In this document: positions 1 to 9,643 of the stretch, in pieces
Layout of the letters: each line of letters opens with the position of its first letter
How positions within the stretch are numbered: the stretch's first letter is position 1
From: Bubalus kerabau
Lineage: Eukaryota > Chordata > Mammalia > Artiodactyla > Bovidae
Reading direction: 5' to 3'
Length of the DNA: 64,000 bases
Assembly (NCBI RefSeq): GCF_029407905.1
Contig: NC_073642.1
Coordinates: 5,394,001 to 5,458,000 of the forward strand
Notes under the pieces: model-generated
Seen by the model: the letters and a program-made list of their open reading frames with translations, nothing else
Told to the model about the DNA's origin: nothing
Databases searched by the model: none
Position numbers and translations under genes: made by a program

Positions 1-1861
1 AATGTGATCATGTATCTTAGAAATGCCTGTTTTGCTTTTTGAAATAGTGAAAACATTCAAGCATTTCTCTTTATATCATCCCTTCAGAAGGGGGCCAGCC
101 TTCCTTGATGACAGGAATAGACATAGTGCTGAGTAGAGGGATAAAGGACTTTGTTTCCCTTCTCAGAATGTCTTTCTCTCCATAAATTAAAGGGGTATAA
201 AAATGTATGTTTTTCAGGGTAGTTTCACAGACGTTATTCTGGGGTTCCTCACATATGATCCTGAAACTGAAAAAGAGGCAATGAAGTGACTTCATGGGAA
301 CCAGAAGTCGAAAGCCAATACAGGAACCCAGACTCACAAGCTTTTCTTGAGACTTACGGGGGAACACCAACATGTTATATCATTACTTTCTGTTTATGAG
401 TAAGCTGTGAGTCATTATCTTTGGAAGAGAAATGGACCAGAAGCTCTTCAGTGGTTCCCTTGCTACTTGGGAAGTCAGTCTTCATCCTCAGTTACAGACA
501 TGATATGTTACCAAGCCTAAGCTCATTCTACTTGATGCATGACAGGTCAGTAAGTTGGGAGATGAGTTGTTGGAACAAGAAATAACAATTTTCATTGAAA
601 AGCTACCTGACTGAAAAGATGGTAAACTAGGATCTCAAAAAAAAAACATGTTATCTCAGTCCAAGTTTTGGTTCCTTTTATATACAACAGAGGGAGGGGG
701 AGGCTCCTCTCTGGCTAAGTGAGACCACTAATGGCCATGCAGAGGAGGTGGTTGATGCACCCTTTACTGGGATCTCTGTCTGAGGCGTGGGTGCCATAGA
801 CTCAGCCCGCCTCTGGCTCCTCTCCAGCTGGGGAGACTATTACAGTGGCAGCAGTAGTAATTCAGAAGGAACTCGCATCAATCAACATAGGAATTTTTAA
901 TGGGCATTTAAAAAAACTATGCTATGTTGCTTCATGTACTTTTGTGAAATACTGCTTAAAAAACTGAGTTCAATAATTGCTTTTATATATTTTTATACTA
1001 TCTGGCATCTTTTGTTTCTTTCTTTCCATCAGTGTATCAATTATTTTTTCTTTTTATTTCAAATAATTATATGTTTTAAAGAGACATATAATTACCAGTT
1101 AGCTAGAGGCATCTTTTGTCCTAGAAATGTGGAAACTGATTTTCTCCCCTGCACTGTCTTGAGAACAGATGCTCTGTTTATTTTACACTTCTATCTCTGT
1201 TACCTAGAACAAGGCCTCATTCATAGATGAGGGGTTCACTGACAACTGTGAGAATATTCTAAATCCTTGTTTTCTACAGAACTGATAGATCCATCAATTA
1301 CAAAAGGGAAGATAAGAGATGACTAAAAAGAAGTACAGATGATAAAGGACCAATTAATAGAATAAGATGGAAGAAATAGTTCCAAGCATAAAAATGTTTA
1401 AAATAGAAATATATAAAATTCTCCAAGTAGAAGAAAACAGTTTTGCAAAACCAGATACAAATATTTGCTGTTTAACACTGACACATGAAAAAAGCATTAG
1501 GGAACGCAGGAAACTGAAAACCTAAGGATGAAAAAAATATAGCAGGACAAGTCCTAACTAAAGACAGCTAGAGAGACTGTGTTAATTTCACTAATTAAAT
1601 GGACTTTAAAGACTAAAATAAGGCAAAATTTTTCAAGTTTTTGCATCCTTTGGTCTCCAATTCCTATCATGTAGATGTTACCTATGTTTTACTTATGGTG
1701 TATTATAGATATATTTCTCTTTTTAACACAACAAACTATTGAGGCTTTTTTGGTCATGCATCTTACATGGAAACTCCTTGATTGTCTTTCCACCTTTTCT
1801 AAGTACTTATCTAAGTAGGTACTTTGCCTAAACACAGTTATCAGTGTGGGTCTTCCTATGG
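1..1861. other. Unassigned AT-rich sequence
   Basis: No gene or confident repeat is recognised. Short open frames here have no family motif, no splice context and no length support. The part from about 1,260 to 1,740 is adenine-rich and faintly resembles very old LINE sequence, but the match is too weak to call. A short poly(A) run lies near 638-646. Confidence 0.5.
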
Positions 1862-1994
1862 CACATCTTCCCAGGAAGAATACTGGAGTGGGTTGCCATT
1901 TCCTTCTCCAAGGAATCTTCCTGACCTAGGGACTGAATCCATGTCTCCTGCATTCACAGGCAGATTCTTTGTCATGGAGCCACCAGGGAAGCCC
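1862..1994 (-). mobile_element. Bov-tA SINE, partial, antisense
   Basis: Read on the minus strand, this carries the tRNA-derived head (GGGCTTCCCTGGTGGCTC-like, at 1,981-1,994) followed by the 'ACCTGCAATGCAGGAGAC' and 'GGAGAAGGAAATGGCAACC' blocks. It stops at about 1,862, before the 'GTCGGACACGACTGAG' tail, so the 3' part of the SINE is missing. No clear flanking duplication is seen. Confidence 0.85.
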
Positions 1995-2009
1995 AAACGC
2001 TGTTACTTT

Positions 2010-2140
2010 GAGGGATGGGATGGGGAGGGAGTTGGGAGGGGGCTTCAGAATGGAGAACACATGTACACCCATGGCTGATTCATGTCAATGTATGGCAAAA
2101 ACCACTAAAATATTGCAATTAGCCTCCAATTAAAAAAAAA
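2010..2140 (+). mobile_element. L1 3' UTR terminus, 5'-truncated
   Basis: The G-rich tract (gggatggggagggag), the 'cccatggctgattcatg' block, a 'tatggcaaaaaccac' block and a terminal A-run form the typical end of a bovine-type L1. The same order occurs at the end of the L1 at 18,480-18,635, where it follows ORF2 sequence. That internal comparison supports the call. Confidence 0.75.
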
Positions 2141-2463
2141 TATTGAAAATACTATCCAAATACCTTTTTGTAGCCAATGTAATGCCATTTTAATTCATTT
2201 CCTTTGTATGTGCTCTGGCATTTTTCTGTTTCAGAAAATTCAGTGTTCCTTTTGTGTTTCTCCTTTACTCTCAAAATAAGTTGTTGGGAGGTTATTTGCA
2301 TATCAAACAATCCCTCATCACCAGCTGGGTGTCTTACAGTTTAACTCAGTTCTAACTGTGTTACCTGGAGATAGTGTCAGATCCCACAGGTTAAGGGCTC
2401 AGTCCCACAAGACTGCCCCTCCTCCAACTTCAGTGCCAGTTGCAAGTAGTAGGTCCCCAGGTT

Positions 2464-2691
2464 GGGCTTCCCACTAGTGGGTACTAGTGGTAAAGAACCC
2501 TCCTGTCAGTGCAGAAAATCTAAGAGATGTGAGTTCAATCCCAGGTTCAGGAACATCCCCTGGAAGAGGATATGGCAACCCATTCCAGTATTCTTGCCTA
2601 GAGAATCCCATGAACAGAGGAGTCTGTTGGGCAACAGTCCATGAGGTCGCAGAGTCAAACACAACTGAAGCAACTTAGAACGCACACACGC
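2464..2691 (+). mobile_element. Bov-tA SINE with target-site duplication
   Basis: A tRNA-like head, the 'GGATATGGCAACCCATTCC' body and an 'agagtcaaacacaactgaag' tail are present in order. It is flanked by direct repeats of aggtccccaggtt (2,451-2,463) and aggtccctaggtt (2,692-2,704), one mismatch in 13. It lies inside the older repeat described at 2,300-3,830. Confidence 0.93.
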
Positions 2692-2781
2692 AGGTCCCTA
2701 GGTTACCAGAACTTCTGTTTGATTTGGCTACAATTAGAGGTTCCCATGACTCCTTCCCCTTGGGATTCAGTTATTTTTGCT

Positions 2782-3119
2782 TCCCTGGTAGCTCAGCTGG
2801 TAAGGAATCCACCTGCAATGCATGAGACCCCCTTTCAGTTCCTGAGTCAGGAAGATCCCCTTGAGAAGGGATAGGCTACCCACTCCAGTATTCTTAGCCT
2901 TCCCTCGTGGCTCAGTAAAGAATCCGCCTGCAATGCGGGATACCTGGGTTTTATCACTGGGTTGGGAAGATCCCCTGGAGGAGGGCATGCAACCCACTCC
3001 AGTATTCTTGCCTGGAGAATCCCCATGGAAAGAGGAGCCTAGCAGGCTACAGTCCAAGGGGTCACAAGGAGTCAGACATGACTGAGAAACTAAGCACAGC
3101 ATAGCACACATGACATCAT
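2782..3119 (+). mobile_element. Dimeric tRNA-headed Bov SINE with long target-site duplication
   Basis: Two tRNA-like heads occur in series: the first from about 2,782, the second from about 2,897 ('ccttccctcgtggctcag'). They are followed by the shared body and the 'gagtcagacatgactgag' tail. Near-identical 26-bp direct repeats flank the element (2,756-2,781 and 3,120-3,145; one mismatch). Confidence 0.92.
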
Positions 3120-3544
3120 CCCCTTGGGATTCAGTCATTTTTGCTAGAATAGCTCACAGAACTCAGAGACACACTTACCTCTGCTAGTTTATAAAAGGAT
3201 ATGGATAAACAGCCAGATGAAGAGACACTTTATCAGAAATCTGGGAAGGTCCCGTGTACAGGAGCTTCTGTCCCTGTGGAGTTGGGGTATATAATACGCT
3301 GGTATGTGGATGTGTTCACCAACCTGAAAACCTCCTGAATCCCATACTATTGGAATTTTTATAAAGCCCTCATCATATAAGGGTGGTTAGTAACTCTGTT
3401 GCCAGACCCTCTCCCTTCTCTAGAGAATGAGAGATGGGACTGAAAGTTCTAAGCTTTGATAATGGCTTGATCTTCCTGGTGACCAGTCACCATCCAGGTG
3501 CCCATCCAGTCAACTCATTAGAGCAAAGACTCTCCTATTACCCA

Positions 3545-3815
3545 GGGAGTTCCAAGGGATTTAGGAGCTCTGTGTCAGGAAGCAAGATCAAAGACCAAAT
3601 ATTAGTACGAAAGATTCCTAGTGCTTTTACTACTTAGGGATTTTCAAGGGTTTCACAAGCTTTGTGCTGAGAACTGGGGTCAAAGACTAAGTATTGTTAC
3701 AAAAGTTTTTCTTATCCACCTCTATTTACAAGGGATTCAGAAGCCTTATTTTGGAAACCGGGGGCAAACACCTGAAGTATCTTTGATTCTCCATAGGTCA
3801 TTTCAGTCGTAGGTT
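3545..3815. repeat. Three degenerate tandem units of about 84-92 bp
   Basis: The motif aaggga(t/-)t...gaag..ctttgtg..gaac.gggg.caaagac recurs with anchors at 3,554, 3,646 and 3,730, giving spacings of 92 and 84 bp. Each unit contains a 'caaggg' core, then an 'agctctgtg'-like block, then 'caaagacc'-like sequence. Units differ by many substitutions, so the array is old. It probably belongs to the surrounding old repeat. Confidence 0.6.
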
Positions 3816-3830
3816 TTTCTTGAATTATTA

Positions 3831-4308
3831 AAATTCTTCAACTTCCCTCTTTCTTTACCTATTTCTCACAACCTGCTTTCATGTTTGTCTCTTTCAAGGA
3901 CTTTTGTTATCTGGATGATGGCACTTCAGCCTGTGTCTTGAATTTGTCTTAACTTTCCATTTATCTTTCACATGACTTTGTGTTTTCTTATCCACTGGCA
4001 TTTACTCAATCTAGCCTTTGAATTTTAAGTTGATCCTCAGCTATATCTTTTCAGTTAGTCATCCTGATTAATATCTTATTTTAATGTTTATATCAAATAT
4101 TACTAATATAGTTCATTAATTTTTAGTGTTTATCAGGCTAATATAAAATTTTAAATTAATTTATTCTCATATGTTTTTTAATAGAATCTCCCATCTAATA
4201 TGTTAATTTTTTTAGCCTGTTAGGTAATACTCCTTTTTTATTTTATTATTTTTTTTTCCAAATTTTAAAAATGTTTATTTACTGCCTCCCAAGAAAATAC
4301 TTTGCATA
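3831..4308. other. Unassigned AT-rich sequence
   Basis: T-rich sequence with no recognised gene or repeat family. No open frame of interest. Confidence 0.5.
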
Positions 4309-4400
4309 CATTTTATTTTTTATTTTTTTTCTTTTTCTTTTTTTCCTTTTTTTTAAATTTTATTTTATTTTTAAACTTTACATAATTGTATTAGTATTAT
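4309..4400 (-). mobile_element. Antisense L1 3' tail fragment with T-rich tract
   Basis: The block 'taaactttacataattgta' preceded by long T-runs is the reverse complement of the end of a bovine-type L1 (tacaattatgtaaagtttaaa followed by A-rich tail). The identical block recurs at 18,840-18,872. Only the last tens of bases of the element remain. Confidence 0.5.
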
Positions 4401-4977
4401 AAAAAATTACTTTTTTAATGTACAAAAGGACTTACTAGTTGAGTATATCATCTCAATTAATAGCATGTTAAAAAAAATCTAAAAATGTTCTGGAGATATA
4501 AATCTTACCATATGATGCACCTACAGTATTTTCAGGGATGTACAGACTATATACAGGCTGGCAATGGCCAGTGAAATCCTAGTGCAGGGAAAGAATGTGC
4601 ACCACACAGAGCTCAGATCCTTGGAGATGTCCCACAGCTGTCATTTGAAGTCAAACTTGTCTTTGGACCCTGATACAGCATTTGCTGTTCTAGGATGTAG
4701 AGGACCAGGTGAGGATTTTGGCAATGTCCTGGCTGTAACCAGTATCATAGTCAGTGTCAAGTTCATAGTGATGCAGGTGGATTTGGCAAGGTTGCCACAA
4801 ATCCAGCCTGAGAAACGTGTGAGGTGTTTGTATATGTGTGTGGTGTGGAGAACGCAACCATTCACCCTACCATATGTTGGAGAACAATATGGTGTTCAAT
4901 ATGGAGAACAATATGGAGAACAACTGGTGTTGTCCTGACACCAGTTCATCTTCACAGAAAAGACTCAGAAGTGATAC
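4401..4977. other. Unassigned sequence with a local short tandem repeat
   Basis: No gene recognised. A 124-codon open frame at 4,564-4,938 lacks any motif I know. At about 4,876-4,925 the unit 'ggagaacaatatgg' repeats imperfectly, with 'tgttcaatat' between copies, which suggests local slippage. A degraded retrocopy cannot be excluded. Confidence 0.4.
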
Positions 4978-5635
4978 TAATGGTGGAAATAATAGACAAG
5001 GGCATTAAAGAGCTATTATAAATATTCTTAAAGATTTGAAGGGAAATGGGAAGATAATGAAAGAAGACAGGGGAAATCTCAGTAGAGCATGAAAACTATG
5101 AATAAAATCAAATGAAAATTCTAGACCTAAAAAAAAAATAAATAAAAACTGTCTAAAATAAAAAAATAATATGTGGTCTTAACAGGAAATTTAATATTGG
5201 ATATATTGCAAAAGAAAAGATCAGTGAACTTGAAGACTGTATCTTCGGTAGAAAACATTTAAGCTGAAATACTGAAGGAAAAGTGCTGAAATAATGATCA
5301 GATCCTGAGTGATCTCTGAGAAAATGTTAAGTGGTCAAGTGGTCTCAAGTATGTATAATAGCAGCCCCAGAAGGAGAGAGGAATTGGGAGAAGATAGAGA
5401 AATAATGGCTGAATGTTTTCCAAGTTCACCTGAGAAATAAAAGTCTTTAGGGCAAAGAAACTTAACCAATCCTGGGCAGAAAATTCATACCCAGGAAAAT
5501 TATAATTAAATTGCTGCAACAAAAAAGAAAAAAAAAATTAAGCAAACGTAGGGAGAAGCAGCACATTACACAGATGGTTGATTAAAATATGCTAACTTTG
5601 CATATGAAATAATGCAAACTAAAAATAACAATGGA
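4978..5635 (+). mobile_element. Ancient L1M/HAL1-like element, ORF1 region (outermost L1, left part)
   Basis: The order of blocks matches an old mammalian L1 ORF1: 'gacaagggcattaaagagct', 'gatcagtgaacttgaagact', 'agcagccccagaaggagaga', 'gaaataatggctgaatgttt', 'ataattaaattgctgc' and 'cacattacacagatgg'. All frames carry stops. The sequence breaks at 5,635 and resumes in register at 18,651 ('ttaacatctccaaaggagag'), which shows that the intervening 13 kb was inserted later. It is the outermost layer of the nest. Confidence 0.75.
5621..5635 (+). repeat. TSD, left copy, of the middle L1
   Basis: The 15-bp aaaaataacaatgga is repeated exactly at 18,636-18,650, directly after the A-rich end of the middle L1. 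Confidence 0.8.
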
Positions 5636-5770
5636 AAAAAAGAGAAGAATCAAATCAACAAAATTAGAAATGAAAAATGAGAGGTTATAACAGACAATGC
5701 AAAAATGTAGAGGATCATAAGAGAGTTTTACAAACAACTATATGCCAATAAAACGGAAAACCTGGAAGAA

Positions 5771-6613
5771 ATGAACAGATTCTTAGAAAAGTTCAATCTA
5801 CAAAGACTGAACCAAGATGAACTAGAAATCATGAACAATCCAATTACAAGCACTGAAATTGAAGATGTGAAAAAAAAAAAAAAAAAACTCCCAAGAAACA
5901 AAAGCCCAGGGCCAGATGACTTCACAGTGGAATTATATCAAACATTTAGAGAAGAACTAATCCTTATCCTTCTAAAACTCTTCCAAAAAATTGCTGAGGA
6001 AGGAACACTTACAACTCCTATGAGGCCACCATCACCCTGATATCAAAACCAGACTAAGACAGCACACAAAAAAGAAAATTACAGGTCAGTATCACTGATG
6101 AACATAGATGCAAAAATCCTCAACAAAATTCTAGCAAACAGAATTCAACAACACATTAAAAAGATCATGCACCATGATCAAGTTGGGTTTATCCCAGGGA
6201 TGCAAGGATTCTTCAGAATATGCAAATCAATCAATGTGATATACCATATTAACAAATTGAAAGATAAAAACCATTTGATAACCTCAATAGATGCAGAAAA
6301 AGCTTTCAACAAAATACAACACCCATTTATTATATATGTAAAAAAAAAAAAACCTCTTCAGAAAATGGGCATAGAAAGAACCTAGCTCAATATAATAAAG
6401 GCCATATATGATAAACACACAGAAAACATTATTCTTGATGAAAAACTGAAAGCATTCCCTCTAAGATCAGGAACAAGACAAGGTTGCCCACTCTAACCAC
6501 TATTATTCAACATATTTTTGGAAGTGCTAGCTATGGCAATCAGAGAAGAAAAAGAAGCAAAAGGAATCTAGATTGTAAAACAAGAAGTAGAACTCTCACT
6601 GTTTGCAGATGAT
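5771..6613 (+). pseudogene. L1 ORF2p fragment (reverse transcriptase), broken
   Basis: ORF2p nicks the target and reverse-transcribes L1 RNA at the nick. Here only the linker and fingers/palm part of the RT remain, in at least three frames (5,771-6,040; 6,098-6,385; then to 6,613). The palm motif SIDAEKAF and the F-A-D-D metal-binding motif are both present. The endonuclease domain is absent because of 5' truncation, and the thumb/C-terminal part lies beyond the inserted younger L1. Confidence 0.8.
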
Positions 6614-6614
6614 A

Positions 6615-6627
6615 TGATATTAGACAT
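6615..6627 (+). repeat. TSD, left copy, of the BovB tail insertion
   Basis: The 13-bp tgatattagacat is repeated exactly at 6,750-6,762 and brackets the BovB fragment. Confidence 0.85.
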
Positions 6628-6749
6628 CAGATCAGATCAGTTGCTCAGTCGTGTCCGACTCTTTGCGACCCCATGAATTGCAGCACGCCAGGCCTCCCTG
6701 TCCAACACCAACTCCCGGAGTTCACTGAGACTCACGTCCATCAAGTCAG
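6628..6749 (-). mobile_element. BovB 3' end, 122-bp insertion in L1 ORF2
   Basis: The sequence begins with the (gatca)n-type BovB terminus and 'cagtcgtgtccgactctttg', then 'accaactcccggagttcac'. This is the antisense 3' end of a BovB LINE, severely 5'-truncated. Exact 13-bp TSDs flank it. It interrupts the middle L1 just after the F-A-D-D motif. Confidence 0.92.
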
Positions 6750-6762
6750 TGATATTAGACAT

Positions 6763-6775
6763 AGAAATCCCTAAA
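6763..6775 (+). repeat. TSD, left copy, of the youngest L1
   Basis: agaaatccctaaa here matches agaaaaccctaaa at 16,121-16,133 (one mismatch in 13). It abuts the right TSD of the BovB insertion without a gap. Confidence 0.8.
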
Positions 6776-9643
6776 ATGAGGCAGTCCTATGATGGCCGAG
6801 GAATATGACAGGGAACCACTTTCTCCCCTACAAATTCATGAAAAGGTCATTTGAATGTGGAGCAACTTCCACAAAATGACATTTGAACGCTGGCAAAGGA
6901 CACCAGACACCCAGAAGACAACCTAATCCCTTCAAAAGGAGATAGGACAAAATACAAAAGACAAAAACAGAGACAAAGGATTTAGTAATGGAGACATATC
7001 CTGGGGAAAGAGTCATGAAGGAGAAGAAGTTTCTACATACTAGGAAACCCTATTATAGGTGGGTCACTGGGGAACTTTGGAATCTCAGAGGGGAACGTAA
7101 CCAGAAAAAAAAGAAAAGAAAAAACAAAAACAGAATATGCGCCTAACAGTAATTAGCAGCAGAGAAATGGCTCTGACACTCACTCCCAGCAGCAGTGAGT
7201 TGGGGCTGGGAAAGGAGGTGCAGGCTGTATCGTATGTAGGTTCTTAGGGTAAGAACCAGGCTTGAATGCCCCGAGGACAATCTGAAGGGGCTAATGTGAC
7301 CTAGCAAATAGCAATCCGAACCATGGAATCACCAGAGAGACCAAAAAAAAAAAAAGAGAGAGAGAGAATAAAAGGACCTTTCCTGTCAGAAGGCTCTAAC
7401 ATTGCCTGGTGACCCTGGCATGGCTCACAGCACAAAGGAGTGTGCCTTAGCAAATACAAAAGGAGAGCAAGCCAGCTGCCATTTAGGGTCTTCCCTCCCC
7501 AGAGGCAGAGAGGCAGATGTTCAACACCTAAAGGCAGAAGGCCAGAGGCCACTGCAATCTCACCCTAGACACCGCATCACCCACTGAACTGTGAGCAGGC
7601 TGCAGGTTGCCGATCACATCATCCTGGGATCCTGGATGGTTCACATCAGCCACGAGTGTCACAGCCTGAGATCAGTTCCCCAGAGGAGACACACCTGGGA
7701 CTGTGCCCCTGCAGCGCACTGGGGAAATCAAGCACCTGGGACCAGGGAAGTACATAAGACTCATGGTCCACCTGGGACAGTACACTAGTCAAACACCCCG
7801 TTGCCTGAGTAACTTGGACATAGGAAGTGCAAAACCACACAGCCAATCTGGGTCTGGGCCCTTACGGAGTACCCAGGAGCCTAAGAAGCTTAGACCAAGG
7901 AAGTGCACGAAATGCAAGGCCCACTTGAGACGGTGCCCTTGCAGGGCACCCTGGAGCCTGAGCAGTGTGGACCAGGGAGTACACACTGCCTTAGGCTGTG
8001 GCAAACCCAGTGTGGTCCCTTTACTGCAAGCACTCCCCACACATGCCAGTGGTATTTCTTAGCAGTGTCTCTCCCTTTCCACAGCACAACTGAACAAGTG
8101 AGCATGAATAAGCGCCCACCTTCACGCTCTCATCTCAGGTTAGAAATTAGACCCTGAAGAGACTTGCAAACAGAGGGATCCAAAATAAACAAAGAAGGGG
8201 AACCACCCCCAGAAGTGAAATGTGCAACAGATTGAAAAGCTGCAGTTAATGCTGAGACTGCATTGAAGGGGCAATATAGACCTTGAGAAGAAGTAGAAGC
8301 CAGAATAAGGGATGATCTGACACTGAACTGACCCACACTGCCCACAACATCTCCAGAGAAATTCCTATATATATTCTTACTATTACTACTTTTTAATTAA
8401 ATAAAATTCATTCTTTATTACTCCTTTAACTTTTATTTTTATAGCCTACTATTACTTTTCTTAAAAAAAACTCTATTTTTCTAAAACAAATTCCCTATAT
8501 ATATATTTAATTTTTGTAATTGATTTTGTTTTGTGCTTTTTAGATTGTATTTTTGAGAAAACTATTCTAGGTTTCTAATCTTTGCTTTTTGATATTTGTT
8601 ATCAATTTTTTACCTTTAAAATCTAATTTTCAGTATCCATTTTCACTTAGGGATATGACTACTGGCTTGATTGCTCTTGATTCCCTGTTAGCTCAGTTGG
8701 TAAATAATCCACCTACCATGCAGGAGACCCCAGTTCAATTCCTGGGTCAGGAAGATCCGCTGAAGAAGGGATAGGCTATCCATTACAGTATTCTTGGGCT
8801 TCCCTTGTGGCTCAGCTATTAAAGAATCTGCTTGCAATGCAGGAGACCTGGGTTCAGTCCCTGGATTGAAAAGACCCTCTGGAGAAGTGAGAGGCAACAC
8901 ACACCAGAATTCTGGCCTAGAGAATTCCATGGACTGTATAGTCCATGAGGTAACAAAGAGTCGGACACGACTGAGTGACTTGCACTTTCACTTGATTGCT
9001 CTCTCCCCTTTTGACTCTCCCTTTTCTCCCCCTGGTCACCTCTATCTCATTCCTCCCTTTTCTCTTCTCTATATAACTCTGTGAATTTCTCTGGGTGTTC
9101 CTGGCCGTGGAGAGTTATTTCACCATTAACCTAGGGGTTTTATCTTCTGTGCTATATGGATGGAGAAGTCTTGAGGCTAGTGTAAGAGGGGGACTGAAAT
9201 CAAGGGGCGAGAGGCTCAACTCCAGTACTTTATAACATCAGAGAACTCCTGAGCTCAGGTAACATTAATAGACAAGTTCCCACCCAACAGTCCATACCTA
9301 CACAGAAGCCAAGGTCCACCAAAGAACCAACAAGTTCTGGTGCAAGACACACCACACTAAACAGCAAACACTTCTCCAGCAAAACAGAAACACAACCCTG
9401 AACATTAAAATGTGGTCTGCCTAAAGCCCTACCAAATCCACAGACACCCCAAAACTCACTACTGTATACTTAATTCCACTCCAGAGAGAAGAGATCCAGC
9501 TCCACCCACCAGAACACAGACAAAAGTTCACCCAACCAAGCCACTGGTCCATTCCCACCCACAGGGAGAAGACTCCACAATTATGAGGAACCACAACCTT
9601 CCATCCTGAAGAAATGGCACCCAAAACACAGCAACTCAACAAA
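6776..9643 (+). promoter_or_regulatory. L1 5' UTR (former internal promoter)
   Basis: This is the long leader of the bovine-type L1, from its conserved 5' end to the ORF1 start. L1 5' UTRs hold an internal pol II promoter; in other mammals a YY1 site of the aagatggc type sits near the 5' end, and here 'tatgatggcc' is the degraded equivalent. A short GA microsatellite (about 7,355-7,368) and a later SINE (8,678-8,990) interrupt it. Activity is not expected. Confidence 0.7.
8666..9002 (+). mobile_element. Dimeric Bov SINE with TSD, in L1 5' UTR
   Basis: The SINE body is 8,678-8,990: a tRNA-like head from 8,678, a second head from about 8,799 ('gcttcccttgtggctcag'), then body and tail ending 'gtcggacacgactgagtgac'. 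Direct repeats cttgattgctct at 8,666-8,677 and 8,991-9,002 are identical over 12 bp. The flanking L1 leader rejoins cleanly when it is removed. Confidence 0.94.

Larger units (their letters stand above)
2300..3830. mobile_element. Old mammalian interspersed repeat, family uncertain, split by two SINEs
   Basis: With the two SINEs at 2,464-2,691 and 2,782-3,119 removed, the flanks join into one continuous sequence. It contains a 'gatttggctacaattagagg' block, a 'ctcacagaactcagagac' block and an 'ggagctctgtgtcagg' block, which I associate with a widespread old mammalian repeat, possibly LTR-derived. I cannot name the family. The distal part holds three degenerate tandem units (see 3,545-3,815). 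Confidence 0.5.
5636..6775 (+). mobile_element. Middle-generation L1, 5'-truncated, ORF2 part (left half)
   Basis: This element starts inside ORF2 ('aatcaaatcaacaaaattag') and carries the linker and reverse-transcriptase blocks. Readable pieces include 'KSPGPDDFTVELYQ' near 5,905, 'SLMNIDAKILNKILANR' near 6,095, 'HHDQVGFIPGMQGF' and 'SIDAEKAFNKIQHPF' near 6,285. The catalytic F-A-D-D is intact in sequence at 6,602-6,613. Frameshifts and A-run expansions (5,870-5,888; 6,340-6,351) inactivate it. It continues at 16,134 after the younger L1. Confidence 0.88.

Noticed and set aside
2464..2691. tRNA gene at SINE heads
   Set aside because: The tRNA-like heads are SINE promoters with degraded cloverleaf positions, not functional tRNA genes.
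3545..3815. Regularly spaced repeats as a CRISPR-like array
   Set aside because: Only three diverged units with no constant repeat/variable spacer pattern, in a mammalian genome.
4564..4938. 124-codon frame as a small gene or retrocopy
   Set aside because: No motif, no recognised parent protein, and an overlapping antisense frame of similar quality.
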